Assembly (NCBI GenBank): GCA_023450935.1
Contig: JAEXGH010000008.1
Location: forward strand, 45,437-109,436
DNA length: 64,000 nucleotides
Source: Verrucomicrobiota bacterium
GTDB lineage: Bacteria; Verrucomicrobiota; Verrucomicrobiia; Opitutales; Intestinicryptomonadaceae
Reading direction: 5' to 3'
Shown: piece after piece, positions 50,473-59,430 of the stretch
How positions within the stretch are numbered: position 1 is the first letter of the stretch
How the letters are laid out: the number at the start of each line of letters is the position of its first letter
Program-made: the position numbers and the translations under genes
Notes under the pieces: model-generated
Databases searched by the model: none
What the model was told of the DNA's origin: nothing
What the model saw: only the letters and a program-made list of their open reading frames with translations

Positions 50473-51477
50473 ATGAAAATGAAAAAATTTATAAACGCTC
50501 CCGAAAACCTCGCTCCCGAATTGCTCGAGGGTTTGGCGGCGGCGTATCCGCAGAAAATCAAATTGGAGGGTAAGGTTGTCGTGCGCGCCCAGCCCAAATC
50601 CAAGGACAAAGTGGCGGTGATAACGCTCGGCGGAGCGGGACACGAGCCCGCGCTCAGCGGCTTTGTGGGCTACGGCATGCTCGACGCCAGCATTGTCGGC
50701 GACATTTTCGCCGCGCCCAACGCGGTTGCGGTTTTTGAGGGCCTGAAAAAATTCAAAGACTATGCGGGCATTCTGCTTGTCGTCCTCAACCACGCTGGCG
50801 ACGTCATGAGCGCGAATATGGCGATGAAAATGGCGGCGCGCGAAAAAATCAACGTCAAGAGCGTTCTCGTTGCCGAAGATATCAGCGCGGGTAAAGACGC
50901 CGCGCAGAAAGATCGCCGCGGTCTGGCGGGCTGCATTCCGCTTTTCAAAGTGGCGGGAGCCGCCGCAGAGGAGGGTAAAACCCTCGACGAAGTTTTGGCG
51001 ATCGCCGAAAAATTCAATTCAAGAATAGCAACATTGGCGGTTGCAATGACGGGTTGCACGCACCCGCAAAACGGCTCGCCCATTGCGGAACTCGCCGAGG
51101 ACGAAATGGAAATCGGCATGGGGCAGCACGGAGAGGGCGGCGGCGGCAGAACGAAAATCCTCACCGCCGACGAAACCGCAAAAATCATGTTCGGCAATCT
51201 CGCAAACGCAGTCGGCTTGAAGGCGGGCGAAAAGATTTTCCTGATAATAAACGGGACGGGCGCGTGCACACCGATGGAAATGTCGATAGTCTTCCGCGCG
51301 TGCGCGAAACTCGCGGCGGAAATGGGCGCGAAAGTGGAGTGCGGAATAATCGACGAACTCCTCACCGTTCAGGAAATGGCGGGCTTCCAGATGATTTTGT
51401 GCGTCGTCGACGACGCACAGCTTGCCGCGCTCAACGCCAAAAGCAACGCTCCATACTGGACATCTTTGGGAGAATAA
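50473..51477 (+). CDS. dhaK: dihydroxyacetone kinase subunit DhaK-like
   Basis: A 334-aa DhaK that binds the keto substrate covalently through the His in ITLGGAGHEPALSGFVGYGMLDASIVGDIFAAP. GMGQHGEGGGGRTKI and IINGTGACTPMEMSIVFR follow. It is paired with DhaL 4 bp downstream. No DhaM or PTS gene is nearby, so the enzyme is probably ATP-dependent. It sits in an operon with an LsrF homologue, so the true substrate may not be dihydroxyacetone. Confidence 0.88.
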   Translation: MKMKKFINAPENLAPELLEGLAAAYPQKIKLEGKVVVRAQPKSKDKVAVITLGGAGHEPALSGFVGYGMLDASIVGDIFAAPNAVAVFEGLKKFKDYAGILLVVLNHAGDVMSANMAMKMAAREKINVKSVLVAEDISAGKDAAQKDRRGLAGCIPLFKVAGAAAEEGKTLDEVLAIAEKFNSRIATLAVAMTGCTHPQNGSPIAELAEDEMEIGMGQHGEGGGGRTKILTADETAKIMFGNLANAVGLKAGEKIFLIINGTGACTPMEMSIVFRACAKLAAEMGAKVECGIIDELLTVQEMAGFQMILCVVDDAQLAALNAKSNAPYWTSLGE

Positions 51478-51481
51478 AACA

Positions 51482-52096
51482 ATGGAACTTACTTTGGAAA
51501 AACTCAAAAAAATGTTCGCCGCCGCCGCGAAGGTCGTTGACGAACAGCAAATGTATTTGTGCAAGCTCGACGCCGTGTGCGGCGACGGCGACCACGGCGT
51601 GGCTATAAAGGGAGCAATCGACGCGGCAAACGGCTCGATTGCTTCGGCTACAAACCTCAAAGACGCGTTCTTCGATGCGGGAATGGCTGCAATGTCGCAT
51701 TCCAACGGCTCTACAAGCTCCATTTACGGCTCGCTTTTGATGGGCGTGTCGGAGGGTGTTCCCGACGGCGCGGAAAGCCTCGATGCCGCTTCTTTGGCCT
51801 CGGCGTTCGAAATCGGGCTTAACTCCATGCGCGACATCGTAAAAGGCGATGTCGGCGACAAAACCTGCTTCGACGCCCTCATTCCCGCAATCAAGGCGAT
51901 GGCGGGGAAAGCCACTGTGGAAGAGGCTCTCGACGCCGCCGCTTCTGCCGCCGAAGCGGGCGCAAAAAACACGGTCAATTTGCAGGCCAAATTCGGTCGC
52001 GCGCGCAACCTCGGCGAAAAGTCGGTGGGCACGCTCGACCCCGGAGCGGTCTCTTGTTCAATGATTTTCGCGGAATTCGCGAAGGCTTTTAAATAA
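51482..52096 (+). CDS. dhaL: dihydroxyacetone kinase nucleotide-binding subunit DhaL-like
   Basis: A 204-aa all-helical DhaL. LDAVCGDGDHGVAIKGA holds the Mg-binding Asp residues, followed by SHSNGSTSSIYGSLLMG and ending ARNLGEKSVGTLDPGAVS. The start is ATG 51482; the upstream ATG at 51422 lies within dhaK. It transfers the ATP phosphate to the sugar held by DhaK. Confidence 0.9.
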   Translation: MELTLEKLKKMFAAAAKVVDEQQMYLCKLDAVCGDGDHGVAIKGAIDAANGSIASATNLKDAFFDAGMAAMSHSNGSTSSIYGSLLMGVSEGVPDGAESLDAASLASAFEIGLNSMRDIVKGDVGDKTCFDALIPAIKAMAGKATVEEALDAAASAAEAGAKNTVNLQAKFGRARNLGEKSVGTLDPGAVSCSMIFAEFAKAFK

Positions 52097-52137
52097 CGGT
52101 CAAACACAAACAATCTTAACATAGAAAAGAAAAAATT

Positions 52138-53016
52138 ATGGCAGACGCAGAAGGCAATATTGCCGCAAAAAATTACGGAATAGGTATAGAACCCAAAAAC
52201 GAGGGCTTTTTTATGAAGGGCTCGGGCAGTCTCGACTGGGGCGTTAAGGCGAGGCTCTCGCGCATATTCAACTCCAAAAGCGGAAACACCGTCATGTTGG
52301 CGTTCGACCACGGCTACATTATGGGCCCTACGAGCGGTCTGGAAAGAATGGATTTGTCCATTGTCCCTCTCATCGAATACGCCGACTGCATTATGTGCAC
52401 GCGCGGCACGTTGCGCTCGGTAGTTCCGCCGACGTGCAACAAGTCCGTTGCGCTGCGCTTCAGCGCGGGTTCTACAATCCTTACAAAACTCAATAACGAG
52501 TGCCTTGCCGACATCGACGACGCCATCCGTCTCGCCGCCGCCGCCCTCGCGCCCATGGTTGCCATCGGCGACGAAGATTTCGAGGCGAAGACAATCCAGA
52601 ACCTCGCCCGCTGTGCCGATTACACTTCGCGCTACGGAATCCCGACTCTCGGCGTGACGGCCGTCGGCAAAAATCTCGTCCGCGACGCCCGCTATCTGGG
52701 CTTGGCAACGCGCGTGTGCGCAGAAAACGGCGCGACGTTCGTCAAAACATACTACTGCGAAGAGGGCTTTGAAAAGGTAGTTGCCGGCTGCCCCGTTCCG
52801 ATTGTGATTGCCGGCGGCAAAAAGCTTCCCGAGAAGGACGCTCTTGAGCTTGCCTACAAGGCGATTTCAAGCGGGGCGCGCGGCGTGGATATGGGTAGAA
52901 ACATATTCCAGTCGGAAAATCCCGTTGCCATGATTACCGCCGTAAAGGGCGTGGTTCACGACGGGCTCAAGCCCGACGAGGCATTCGAGCTTTATAGAAG
53001 CGTGGCGAACAAATAG
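52138..53016 (+). CDS. lsrF: LsrF-like thiolase/aldolase (3-hydroxy-5-phosphonooxypentane-2,4-dione thiolase type)
   Basis: A 292-aa class-I aldolase-fold enzyme very close to LsrF: GSGSLDWGVKARLSRIFNSKSGNTVMLAFDHGYIMGPTSGLERMD, MCTRGTLRSVVPP, the catalytic Lys in FVKTYYCEEGFEKVVAGCPVP, and GGKKLPEKDALEL. LsrF cleaves phosphorylated AI-2 product with CoA to DHAP and acetyl-CoA. No lsrK, lsrG, lsrR or lsrACDB is present; instead it follows dhaKL by 41 bp. Confidence 0.88.
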   Translation: MADAEGNIAAKNYGIGIEPKNEGFFMKGSGSLDWGVKARLSRIFNSKSGNTVMLAFDHGYIMGPTSGLERMDLSIVPLIEYADCIMCTRGTLRSVVPPTCNKSVALRFSAGSTILTKLNNECLADIDDAIRLAAAALAPMVAIGDEDFEAKTIQNLARCADYTSRYGIPTLGVTAVGKNLVRDARYLGLATRVCAENGATFVKTYYCEEGFEKVVAGCPVPIVIAGGKKLPEKDALELAYKAISSGARGVDMGRNIFQSENPVAMITAVKGVVHDGLKPDEAFELYRSVANK

Positions 53017-53063
53017 TTCGCCGTTTCCGACGGGGGAGGAATTTTTTTATCGGAGGACACATT

Positions 53064-56000
53064 ATGAAAAAAATCATTGCCGCACTGTTTTCGACCGTTT
53101 TGCTTGCCGCCGCCGTCGCGGCGCAGCAGGCTGCGGATTCGATATACACAAAAAAGGGGACTTTTCCGGAAACCGTCCTTCAACTTCGCGCAAACTACGC
53201 CGAGTGGCTGGAAAAGGCGCGCAAGCAAAACGACGGTCTGCGCTTCGGCGACTGGTTTGGCTCGCAGACCATAGACAAGAAGCGCAAGAACGCCCTGAAA
53301 TACGCCGACCCCACCAAAAACCCGATAAACACCAAAGACGTGTTCGGGCGCGAACCGCTCTGGAACAAGCTCGACATAAAAGACGGCGCGCTGTTTCCAA
53401 TGCACGTGCTCAACAAGCGTCTGCGCTGGGCGGCAAACTATTTTGTTGCGCGCGAAATACAGTCGGATTCCGCTCGGGAGTTCGCTTTCACGTTCGGTTC
53501 GGAAGTGCCCGCGTCGGTTTGGGTAAACGGCGTTGAAATCGCCAAAACAAAGGGTGCGGCCGACGGCGCGCGCATTTTCAAGTGCCGTTTGCAAAAGGGC
53601 AAAAACACGCTCGTTTTCAAAATGGGGTTGATTGCCATGTTCAACAAGGAGGAATTTTACTTTGCTCCCTACGCAAGCCCCGTTGTAGACGCCGTAAAAA
53701 AACTTTCGGCCGACTTCCCCGTGCACGCCGACGTTTTGCGCACGGTTTCGCAGCTTGGTTCGCCGTATTACAAGGCAGTCCCCGCAAGTCTGCTTGCCGA
53801 CGACCTGATTTCGTCGCCCGATATTTCGCGCTCGTTCGCCGACACGTTCAAGGCGGGCATTGAGCACTCGCTTTTCTCCGCAGGCAAAATCCAGCGCGAA
53901 TACGCCAAGATTAAGGACGATTCTTCCGCCGCCGCAACAGCCGCGAAAATCGAATTGCTCGATACAATGATTCGCGCAATGTCGGTGGAGCGCGTCCTCG
54001 GCTACAGTGTGGAAAACGTCCGCGCGGCAATGCAGGACATCAAGAAAACGTATCCCGAATACGACAAAGACGGCGCGCTGTTTGCCGAATTGAAAAAGTG
54101 GGAGGCGCAAATTCCGCAGCTTAAAAAGGAACTTTTCGACGCGTCGCTGAAGCCGAACGCCGCAAAAATAAAAGAGGCGGGACAGTTCAAGAATTTCGCT
54201 TCAAAGGCGTTGCTTGCAAATCCGCTTCTTAAAAAATATCCGAAGTGGGTATTCGTCAAGCGCGACAACAATTCGCGCCGCATGGGTCTGCCGAACAACT
54301 GGCAGGGCAACTCGGTTCTCGCTACGCGCGGCGGCTCAAACAGCAAGCGCGACAGAAAAGTCTGCGACACTTTCAAAGACGAGCTATACACGCTCGACAT
54401 TGCAAAGCCCGATTCTGCGAAACTCCTTTTCAAACCCTCCAAGAACAATATCATCGCCGACTTGGACGTGTCGTTCGACGGAAAGAAAATCCTCTTCTCC
54501 ACTTTTGACGAACACATGCACTTTAGAATGGATGAGCTTGACACCGTTTCGGGCAAAACCAAAACGCTCACGCCCACAATGCACCGCGATATCGACTACT
54601 ACGACGGCGTGTATCTGCCCGACGGCGACATCGTTTTCTGCTCCACTGCCTGCTGGGTCGGCGTTCCGTGCGTCAACGGCGTCGATTACGTTGCAAACCT
54701 CTACAAAATGAATCCCAATGCGGGCGACGAAAAAGCGGTTGACGACTCAATCCGCCAGCTTACTTTCGAGCAGGACGCCGACTGGATGCCCGTGCTTATG
54801 GAAAACGGACGCATAATGTATACCCGCTGGGAGTATGTTGACAACTCGCACTATTTCTCGCGCATACTTATGCACATGAATCCCGACGGAACGGCGCAGT
54901 CGTCGCTCTACGGCTCTACAAGCTACTGGCCGAATTCGCTTTTCTACGCGCGTCAAATCCCGAACGACCCCAACAAGTTTATAGGCATCGTTTCGGGACA
55001 CCACGGCATTGCGCGTTCGGGCGAGTTGCATATGTTCGATATTTCCAAAGGAACAAAGGAGGAATCGGGCAGGGTCCACCAGTATCCCAGCTACGGCCGC
55101 GAATATGTCGCGGAAACAAAAGACCAGCTTGTAAAGGGTAAAACTCCGCAGGTAATCCACCCCTATCCGCTTTCGGAAAACTACATTGTGGCCTCCGCGC
55201 GCCATTCGCCGCTTGTCGGTTCGGACAATTTCGGACTGTTCCTAATCGACAAGTTCGACAACATGACCCCTCTTCAGTTCTTCAAGGACGCCGCCGCGTT
55301 CGAGCCCATGCCGCTTCAGGCGCGCCAAAAGCCCGCCGAAATTGCCGACAAAACAAACCCCGATGTCGATTTCGGCTATGTGTTCCTCAACGACATCTAT
55401 CAGGGCGAAGGGCTCAAAGACGTCCCCCGCGGGACAGTCAAGGAGCTTCGCATTCTCGAATACGTCTACGCCTACCGCGATATGGGCGCGCACGACATAA
55501 TCGGCAACGAAGGCTCTTGGGACATCAAGCGCATTTACGGAACAGTGCCCGTTCTCGAGGACGGTTCGGCGATGTTCAAAGTTCCCGCAAACCGCCCGCT
55601 CGCCCTCCAGCCGCTCGACAAAGACGGCAAGGCGTTGGCGTTGATGAGAACTTGGTTTACAGTTATGCCCGGCGAAGTCCAAAGCTGCGTGGGCTGCCAC
55701 GAAGGTCAGGGTATGTCGCCCACGTCAAAACCCGCGCTGGCTTCGCGCGCAAAGCCGTCGGAGATTAAGCCGTTTATAGCGGGAGTGCGCGGGTATTCGT
55801 TCGAACGCGACGTTCAGCCGATACTCGACAAATACTGTGTGGGCTGCCACGACGGCACCGACGCAAACCGCCCCAACTTCAAGCGCGGCGTAAAGGGCTA
55901 TGCGCATTTCCCCCATTCGTATTTGGAGCTTGCAAAATACGTCCGCCGCTCTGGGCCCGAGTGCAATCAGAATATGCTTGCGCCACTCGAATTCAACGCC

Positions 56001-57302
56001 GACACAAGCGAGCTTATCCAGCTGCTCAAAAAAGGGCACAAAGGCGTGAAACTCGACGACACTTCAATGCGCGCGCTCATTACTTGGATGGATTTCAACG
56101 TCCCGTGTTTCGGCTCGTGGTATGAAATCAAAAAGGATATTCCCCATCAGGGCGACAAAATGCGCGCAAAGTATCTTGCCAAATACGCCAACCGCCACGA
56201 CGACCTCAACGCGATTGTCTACGACGGCGGCAAACAGCAGTTCCAAATGCCCGCCGCAGCGCAAAAGCACACCCAGCCCGCGCCCAAAGCCGACCGATTC
56301 CCGTTCGACGCCGACAAGGCAAAGGCTATGCGCGAAAACGTCAAATCAGAATCCTCCTCGCTCTTCTCCCGCCTGTTCGGCGGCGGCACATTGCCGTCGG
56401 AAATAGTTGCCGATGTTGACGGCGTAAAAATCAGGTTCGTCCTCGTTCCCGCGGGCAGCTACGTTATGGGCTCGAATTCGGGTTTCTTCGACGAAGGTCC
56501 CGCAACGCTCGCAAAGATTGAAAAGCCATTCTACATGAGCCAATTCGAGATAACGAACGCCCAGTTTGCAAAATTCGATCCCGCCCACAATTCGGGCTAC
56601 CACGACAGGCAGTGGAAAGACCACGTCAACCGCGGCTACCCCGCAAACCTGCCCAACCAGCCCGTTGTGCGCGTCAACTGGAATCGCGCAAACGACTATT
56701 GCGCGTGGTTGTCGGAAAAGCTCGGCGTAAAGGTTTCGCTCCCCACCGAAAAGCAGTGGGAGTGGGCGGCGCGCGCGGGCACCGACGGCGACTTCTGGTT
56801 CGGCGACAAAAACACAAACTACGGCGCGTGCGAAAATTTGGCGGACTGCACAATCAAGAATTTTGCGGTCTACGGAATCGACCCGCAGCCGCTTGTTGAC
56901 GAAAGCCCGCTGAATACCTATACGCCCTTCGATGCGTTCGCCAACGACGGACAGCTCGTAGGTTGCGATGTCGGTATGTTCAAACCCAACGCGTTCGGGC
57001 TTTACGATATGCTCGGCAACGTCTCCGAATGGACTGCCGACGACTTCACCGAAACGCTCGGGGGTAAAGTCGTAGCCGATGAAAAGACCGTCCGCGGCGG
57101 TTCGTGGCGCGACAGGGCGAAGCGTTCGCGCGTGACAATCAGGCGCGACTACCACCCGTGGCAGAAAGTCTACAACGTCGGCTTGCGCCTCGTAATCGAC
57201 GACGCCGAAGCGGCGGCAAAGCTTATGCAAAAAGCCGAACCCCTCCCCGCACCCGCCGCGCGCGACATTACCCCGCCCGTCGATACCGTCCCGCACGACT
57301 AA
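53064..57302 (+). CDS. secreted 1412-aa protein: HzsA-like/beta-propeller part, two CxxCH motifs, SUMF1-fold domain
   Basis: A signal peptide (IIAALFSTVLLAAAVAAQ) leads into a helical and beta-rich N-terminal part. A region with propeller-like repeats (DLDVSFDGKKILFSTF; DADWMPVLMENGRIMYTRWEY) resembles the middle domain of hydrazine-synthase-alpha-like proteins. Two CxxCH motifs follow, C875-H879 (SCVGCHEGQ) and C925-H929 (YCVGCHDGT), so a dihaem c-type region is likely. A Pro/Lys linker leads to a SUMF1/FGE-fold domain (about 1117-1390; FVLVPAGSYVMGS, MLGNVSEWTADD, VRGGSWRD). The FGE catalytic cysteines are absent after GGSW, and no sulfatase is nearby, so it is probably not a formylglycine generator. 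The function is unknown. Periplasmic. Confidence 0.75.
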   Translation: MKKIIAALFSTVLLAAAVAAQQAADSIYTKKGTFPETVLQLRANYAEWLEKARKQNDGLRFGDWFGSQTIDKKRKNALKYADPTKNPINTKDVFGREPLWNKLDIKDGALFPMHVLNKRLRWAANYFVAREIQSDSAREFAFTFGSEVPASVWVNGVEIAKTKGAADGARIFKCRLQKGKNTLVFKMGLIAMFNKEEFYFAPYASPVVDAVKKLSADFPVHADVLRTVSQLGSPYYKAVPASLLADDLISSPDISRSFADTFKAGIEHSLFSAGKIQREYAKIKDDSSAAATAAKIELLDTMIRAMSVERVLGYSVENVRAAMQDIKKTYPEYDKDGALFAELKKWEAQIPQLKKELFDASLKPNAAKIKEAGQFKNFASKALLANPLLKKYPKWVFVKRDNNSRRMGLPNNWQGNSVLATRGGSNSKRDRKVCDTFKDELYTLDIAKPDSAKLLFKPSKNNIIADLDVSFDGKKILFSTFDEHMHFRMDELDTVSGKTKTLTPTMHRDIDYYDGVYLPDGDIVFCSTACWVGVPCVNGVDYVANLYKMNPNAGDEKAVDDSIRQLTFEQDADWMPVLMENGRIMYTRWEYVDNSHYFSRILMHMNPDGTAQSSLYGSTSYWPNSLFYARQIPNDPNKFIGIVSGHHGIARSGELHMFDISKGTKEESGRVHQYPSYGREYVAETKDQLVKGKTPQVIHPYPLSENYIVASARHSPLVGSDNFGLFLIDKFDNMTPLQFFKDAAAFEPMPLQARQKPAEIADKTNPDVDFGYVFLNDIYQGEGLKDVPRGTVKELRILEYVYAYRDMGAHDIIGNEGSWDIKRIYGTVPVLEDGSAMFKVPANRPLALQPLDKDGKALALMRTWFTVMPGEVQSCVGCHEGQGMSPTSKPALASRAKPSEIKPFIAGVRGYSFERDVQPILDKYCVGCHDGTDANRPNFKRGVKGYAHFPHSYLELAKYVRRSGPECNQNMLAPLEFNADTSELIQLLKKGHKGVKLDDTSMRALITWMDFNVPCFGSWYEIKKDIPHQGDKMRAKYLAKYANRHDDLNAIVYDGGKQQFQMPAAAQKHTQPAPKADRFPFDADKAKAMRENVKSESSSLFSRLFGGGTLPSEIVADVDGVKIRFVLVPAGSYVMGSNSGFFDEGPATLAKIEKPFYMSQFEITNAQFAKFDPAHNSGYHDRQWKDHVNRGYPANLPNQPVVRVNWNRANDYCAWLSEKLGVKVSLPTEKQWEWAARAGTDGDFWFGDKNTNYGACENLADCTIKNFAVYGIDPQPLVDESPLNTYTPFDAFANDGQLVGCDVGMFKPNAFGLYDMLGNVSEWTADDFTETLGGKVVADEKTVRGGSWRDRAKRSRVTIRRDYHPWQKVYNVGLRLVIDDAEAAAKLMQKAEPLPAPAARDITPPVDTVPHD

Positions 57303-57343
57303 CCACTCCGCGCCCCATTTCCAAAAATAAAGAAAGGCAAAAA

Positions 57344-58024
57344 ATGAAAAAAATATTAGTATCGGTTCTATGTGCAGTTGCCGCGCTCTCTCTCGGCGCG
57401 TGCTGCTCCACTTCACAAAACACGCAGACAACTTGCAACAAACAACAACAAAGATTGACAAAAGATATGTTTTACAAAAACGGTAAATTCGATGCCGAAG
57501 CCGCCAAACAGGCATACTTCGACATGATGCAAAAACTCGGCTATCCCATCAGCGAAAATCTCCGCGCCAACATGTGGGCTACCGACTTCAACTTGGGCGA
57601 TTTCCCGAATGTCGGAATGGGCGGAATTTTCTGGGCGCACGAAAACAAGCACGGCGTCTTCGGCCACGAAATCATTTTGTTGCCCAACCAGATGCTTATA
57701 GAACACCGCCATGTTGCGGGGCTCGGACTTCCCGCCAAGAACGAATGCTGGCAGGCGCGCGCGGGCAAGACTTTCTGCTTCGGCGAAAATGGCGAAGATG
57801 CTTCGAAATATCCGTCGGTCAAAGTTCCCGAAAGCCAGAAGAATTTTGTAACGGTTAACAAGGTATCGTGTGCCGATTCCAAAAAAGGCAACGTTGTGTG
57901 GTTGAGCAGAATTGAGTCCAGCCACTATATGATTGCGGGGCCCGAGGGCGCGGTTGTTACGGAATACGGTTCATTCCACTCGAATGATAATAATCGCTAT
58001 ACCAATCCGAAAGTCGGCTTCTAA
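57344..58024 (+). CDS. cupin-like lipoprotein (D-lyxose-isomerase-like fold)
   Basis: A 226-aa lipoprotein with lipobox LGAC (Cys20) and ATG 57344 preceded by AAAGG. After a Cys/Gln/Thr-rich linker, the body contains FGHEIILLPNQMLIEHRHVAGLGLPAKNECWQARAGKTFCFGENG and SSHYMIAGPEGAVVTEYGSFHSNDNNRY, a cupin pattern with several His near the fold core, like sugar-isomerase cupins. It lies 41 bp after the 1412-aa gene and may be co-transcribed. No enzyme activity can be assigned. Confidence 0.6.
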   Translation: MKKILVSVLCAVAALSLGACCSTSQNTQTTCNKQQQRLTKDMFYKNGKFDAEAAKQAYFDMMQKLGYPISENLRANMWATDFNLGDFPNVGMGGIFWAHENKHGVFGHEIILLPNQMLIEHRHVAGLGLPAKNECWQARAGKTFCFGENGEDASKYPSVKVPESQKNFVTVNKVSCADSKKGNVVWLSRIESSHYMIAGPEGAVVTEYGSFHSNDNNRYTNPKVGF

Positions 58025-58028
58025 AAAT

Positions 58029-58155
58029 AAAACGCGTGAAATTACGTTTTATACTGCGTTTCGCGAAACAATCGGCAGTGGGGCAGTAGGCTAACTACAG
58101 CCGCCACCGCCTCAATTTCGCAAAGCCTTGTCTAAAACGCAATTTGACGCGTTTT
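58029..58155. repeat. 127-bp foldback element with apex GTAG-GCTAA-CTAC
   Basis: Terminal arms AAAACGCGTGAAATT and AATTTGACGCGTTTT differ by one base when paired. Pairing continues inward (CGTTTTA...; GGCAGTGG... with CCACCGCC) to an apex GTAG-GCTAA-CTAC at 58086-58098. The arms are about 60 bases. A related element begins near 63909. Confidence 0.7.
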
Positions 58156-58207
58156 CAAGTGGCACAGCCCCTTGACCTCCGCCGCGTCGCGGCGGTTTGT
58201 GTTATTC

Positions 58208-58235
58208 GGCGCGGTTGAATACCGCGCCTTTTCTG
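58208..58235 (+). terminator. rho-independent terminator after the cupin-like gene
   Basis: The 8-bp stem GGCGCGGT / ACCGCGCC with a 5-base loop is followed by TTTTCTGTTT. Confidence 0.7.
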
Positions 58236-58297
58236 TTTGTATCCGCATTGGCTTTGCCAATAGCTAATCATTCTAAGCCGAAACTTTAACGAAAAGA

Positions 58298-58343
58298 CAA
58301 AGCGGAATTGGCTTTGCCAATCCGCGCCGCTTTAAGTTAAAAA
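58298..58343. repeat. third copy of the ~50-bp ATTGGC/GCCAAT repeat
   Basis: CAAAGCGGAATTGGC, then TTT, then GCCAATCCGCG and an AAGTTAAAAA end: the same order as 913-963 and 1002-1052. Confidence 0.6.
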
Positions 58344-58531
58344 GCGCGAGGCTTGAGGCAGAAAACAAGCGAAGCGCGTTTGAGATTTTTTGCGTAACAA
58401 AAAAGACCCCGAAGGGGCGCGATGGGGGTAGCCCACGCGTCAATTTGTATTTTGAAACTTTAATCAGAGAGTAAAGGCATATCGGCAAAGCCGATTGCCG
58501 CCTCTTTAGGAAATGTAAAAAATGCCCGAGA

Positions 58532-58625
58532 GCGTTTCTTTCGGCAGTTTTTATAATCAATGGAGATTGAACAGAATTCAATCTCCACTTCTTTTTTTAA
58601 TAAAAACTGCCGCCGAAAGAAACGC
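58532..58625. repeat. 94-bp foldback downstream of the IclR gene
   Basis: The left arm GCGTTTCTTTCGGCAGTTTTTAT pairs with the right arm at 58600-58625 except for a 3-base bulge. An inner hairpin GGAGATTGAA / TTCAATCTCC (58562-58586) sits at the tip. On the minus strand the GGCGGCAGTTTTTAT side could also serve as a terminator for iclR. Confidence 0.6.
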
Positions 58626-58638
58626 GCCCTCGCGCTTT

Positions 58639-59430
58639 TTAGAGGAGACCGTAGCCGAGACGGGCGGATATCGCGTCGGCGTATTCCTTAATTTTTTTGC
58701 CGAGATCTTCGAGGTCTTCGTTTTTGATTCGTTCGCGCGGGCCGGTTATCCAGATTGCCGCTGCGGGATAGCCATGGGCGTCGAATACTGGCGCGCCTAC
58801 GCAGTTTACGCCTTCGATTTCCTCACCTTTGTCGAAGGCGTAGCCTTTTTGTCTCACCGATTCGAGTTCGGCGAGGAAGGCTTTTTTGTCTTCAATGGTG
58901 TTGTCGTTGTAGCGTTGGAATTTGATTCTTTTGAGCTTGGCGTCGATTTCGTCCTTTGAGAGGAACGCCAACATAGCCTTTCCTGGGGCCGAGGCGTGGA
59001 AGCCGATTTTCATGCCGATTTCGCCCAAAAACTTGAAGGGTTGCGTTCCGGGGGCCTGCTCAATCATAACGCAGCCGTCGTCAAGCATTGTGCCGAGCAT
59101 TGCGGTTTCGCCGATGGCGTCGCGCATGCGGCGGAGAATGTCCATGCTTTTTTCGACTATATTCGATTCCCCGAATGCCGCGTAGCCCAGAGCCGCCAGT
59201 TTTCTCGACATTCTGAACGTGCGCGAGTCCCTGTTTTTTACCACATATCCGCAGTCTTCGAGCGTGCAGAGTATTCTGAAAATGCTGCTTTTTGAGTAGC
59301 CAGCCATCTTTGAGATTTCGGGCAGAGTCAATCCGTCGGTATTTTTTGCCAGAAGCTCAAAAACTTCGAGTCCGCGTTTCAGATTCGGAACGTGGTAGCG
59401 TTCGTGTGATGTTTCCGTTTTCAATGCCAT
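58639..59430 (-). CDS. IclR-family transcriptional regulator
   Basis: A 263-aa protein with an N-terminal winged HTH (about 15-75; LKRGLEVFELLAKNTDGLTLPEISKMAGYSKSSIFRILCTLE) and a C-terminal IclR effector domain (about 90-255; GFHASAPGKAMLAFLS, GVNCVGAPVFDAHGYPAAAIWITGP). It is transcribed divergently from mutA across about 200 bp, so it is a candidate regulator of mutAB or of an acyl/organic-acid response. The ligand is unknown. Confidence 0.9.
   Translation of the reverse strand: MALKTETSHERYHVPNLKRGLEVFELLAKNTDGLTLPEISKMAGYSKSSIFRILCTLEDCGYVVKNRDSRTFRMSRKLAALGYAAFGESNIVEKSMDILRRMRDAIGETAMLGTMLDDGCVMIEQAPGTQPFKFLGEIGMKIGFHASAPGKAMLAFLSKDEIDAKLKRIKFQRYNDNTIEDKKAFLAELESVRQKGYAFDKGEEIEGVNCVGAPVFDAHGYPAAAIWITGPRERIKNEDLEDLGKKIKEYADAISARLGYGLL

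Larger units (their letters stand above)
58025..58638. other. 614-bp gene-free interval packed with inverted repeats
   Basis: No coding evidence in any frame. It holds a 127-bp foldback (58029-58155), a palindrome CCGCCGCG-T-CGCGGCGG (58179-58195), a terminator (58208-58235), ATTGGC/GCCAAT palindromes including a third copy of the 913-1052 repeat (58298-58343), and a second foldback (58532-58625). Confidence 0.75.

Noticed and set aside
50473..53016. complete AI-2 uptake (lsr) operon
   Set aside because: Only lsrF is present; lsrK, lsrR, lsrG and the transporter genes are absent.
53064..57302. formylglycine-generating enzyme for a sulfatase
   Set aside because: The SUMF1 fold is there, but the catalytic cysteines after GGSW are missing and no sulfatase is in the window.
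58029..58155. CRISPR-like repeat array
   Set aside because: The repeats are inverted, not direct, with no regular spacers and no cas genes.
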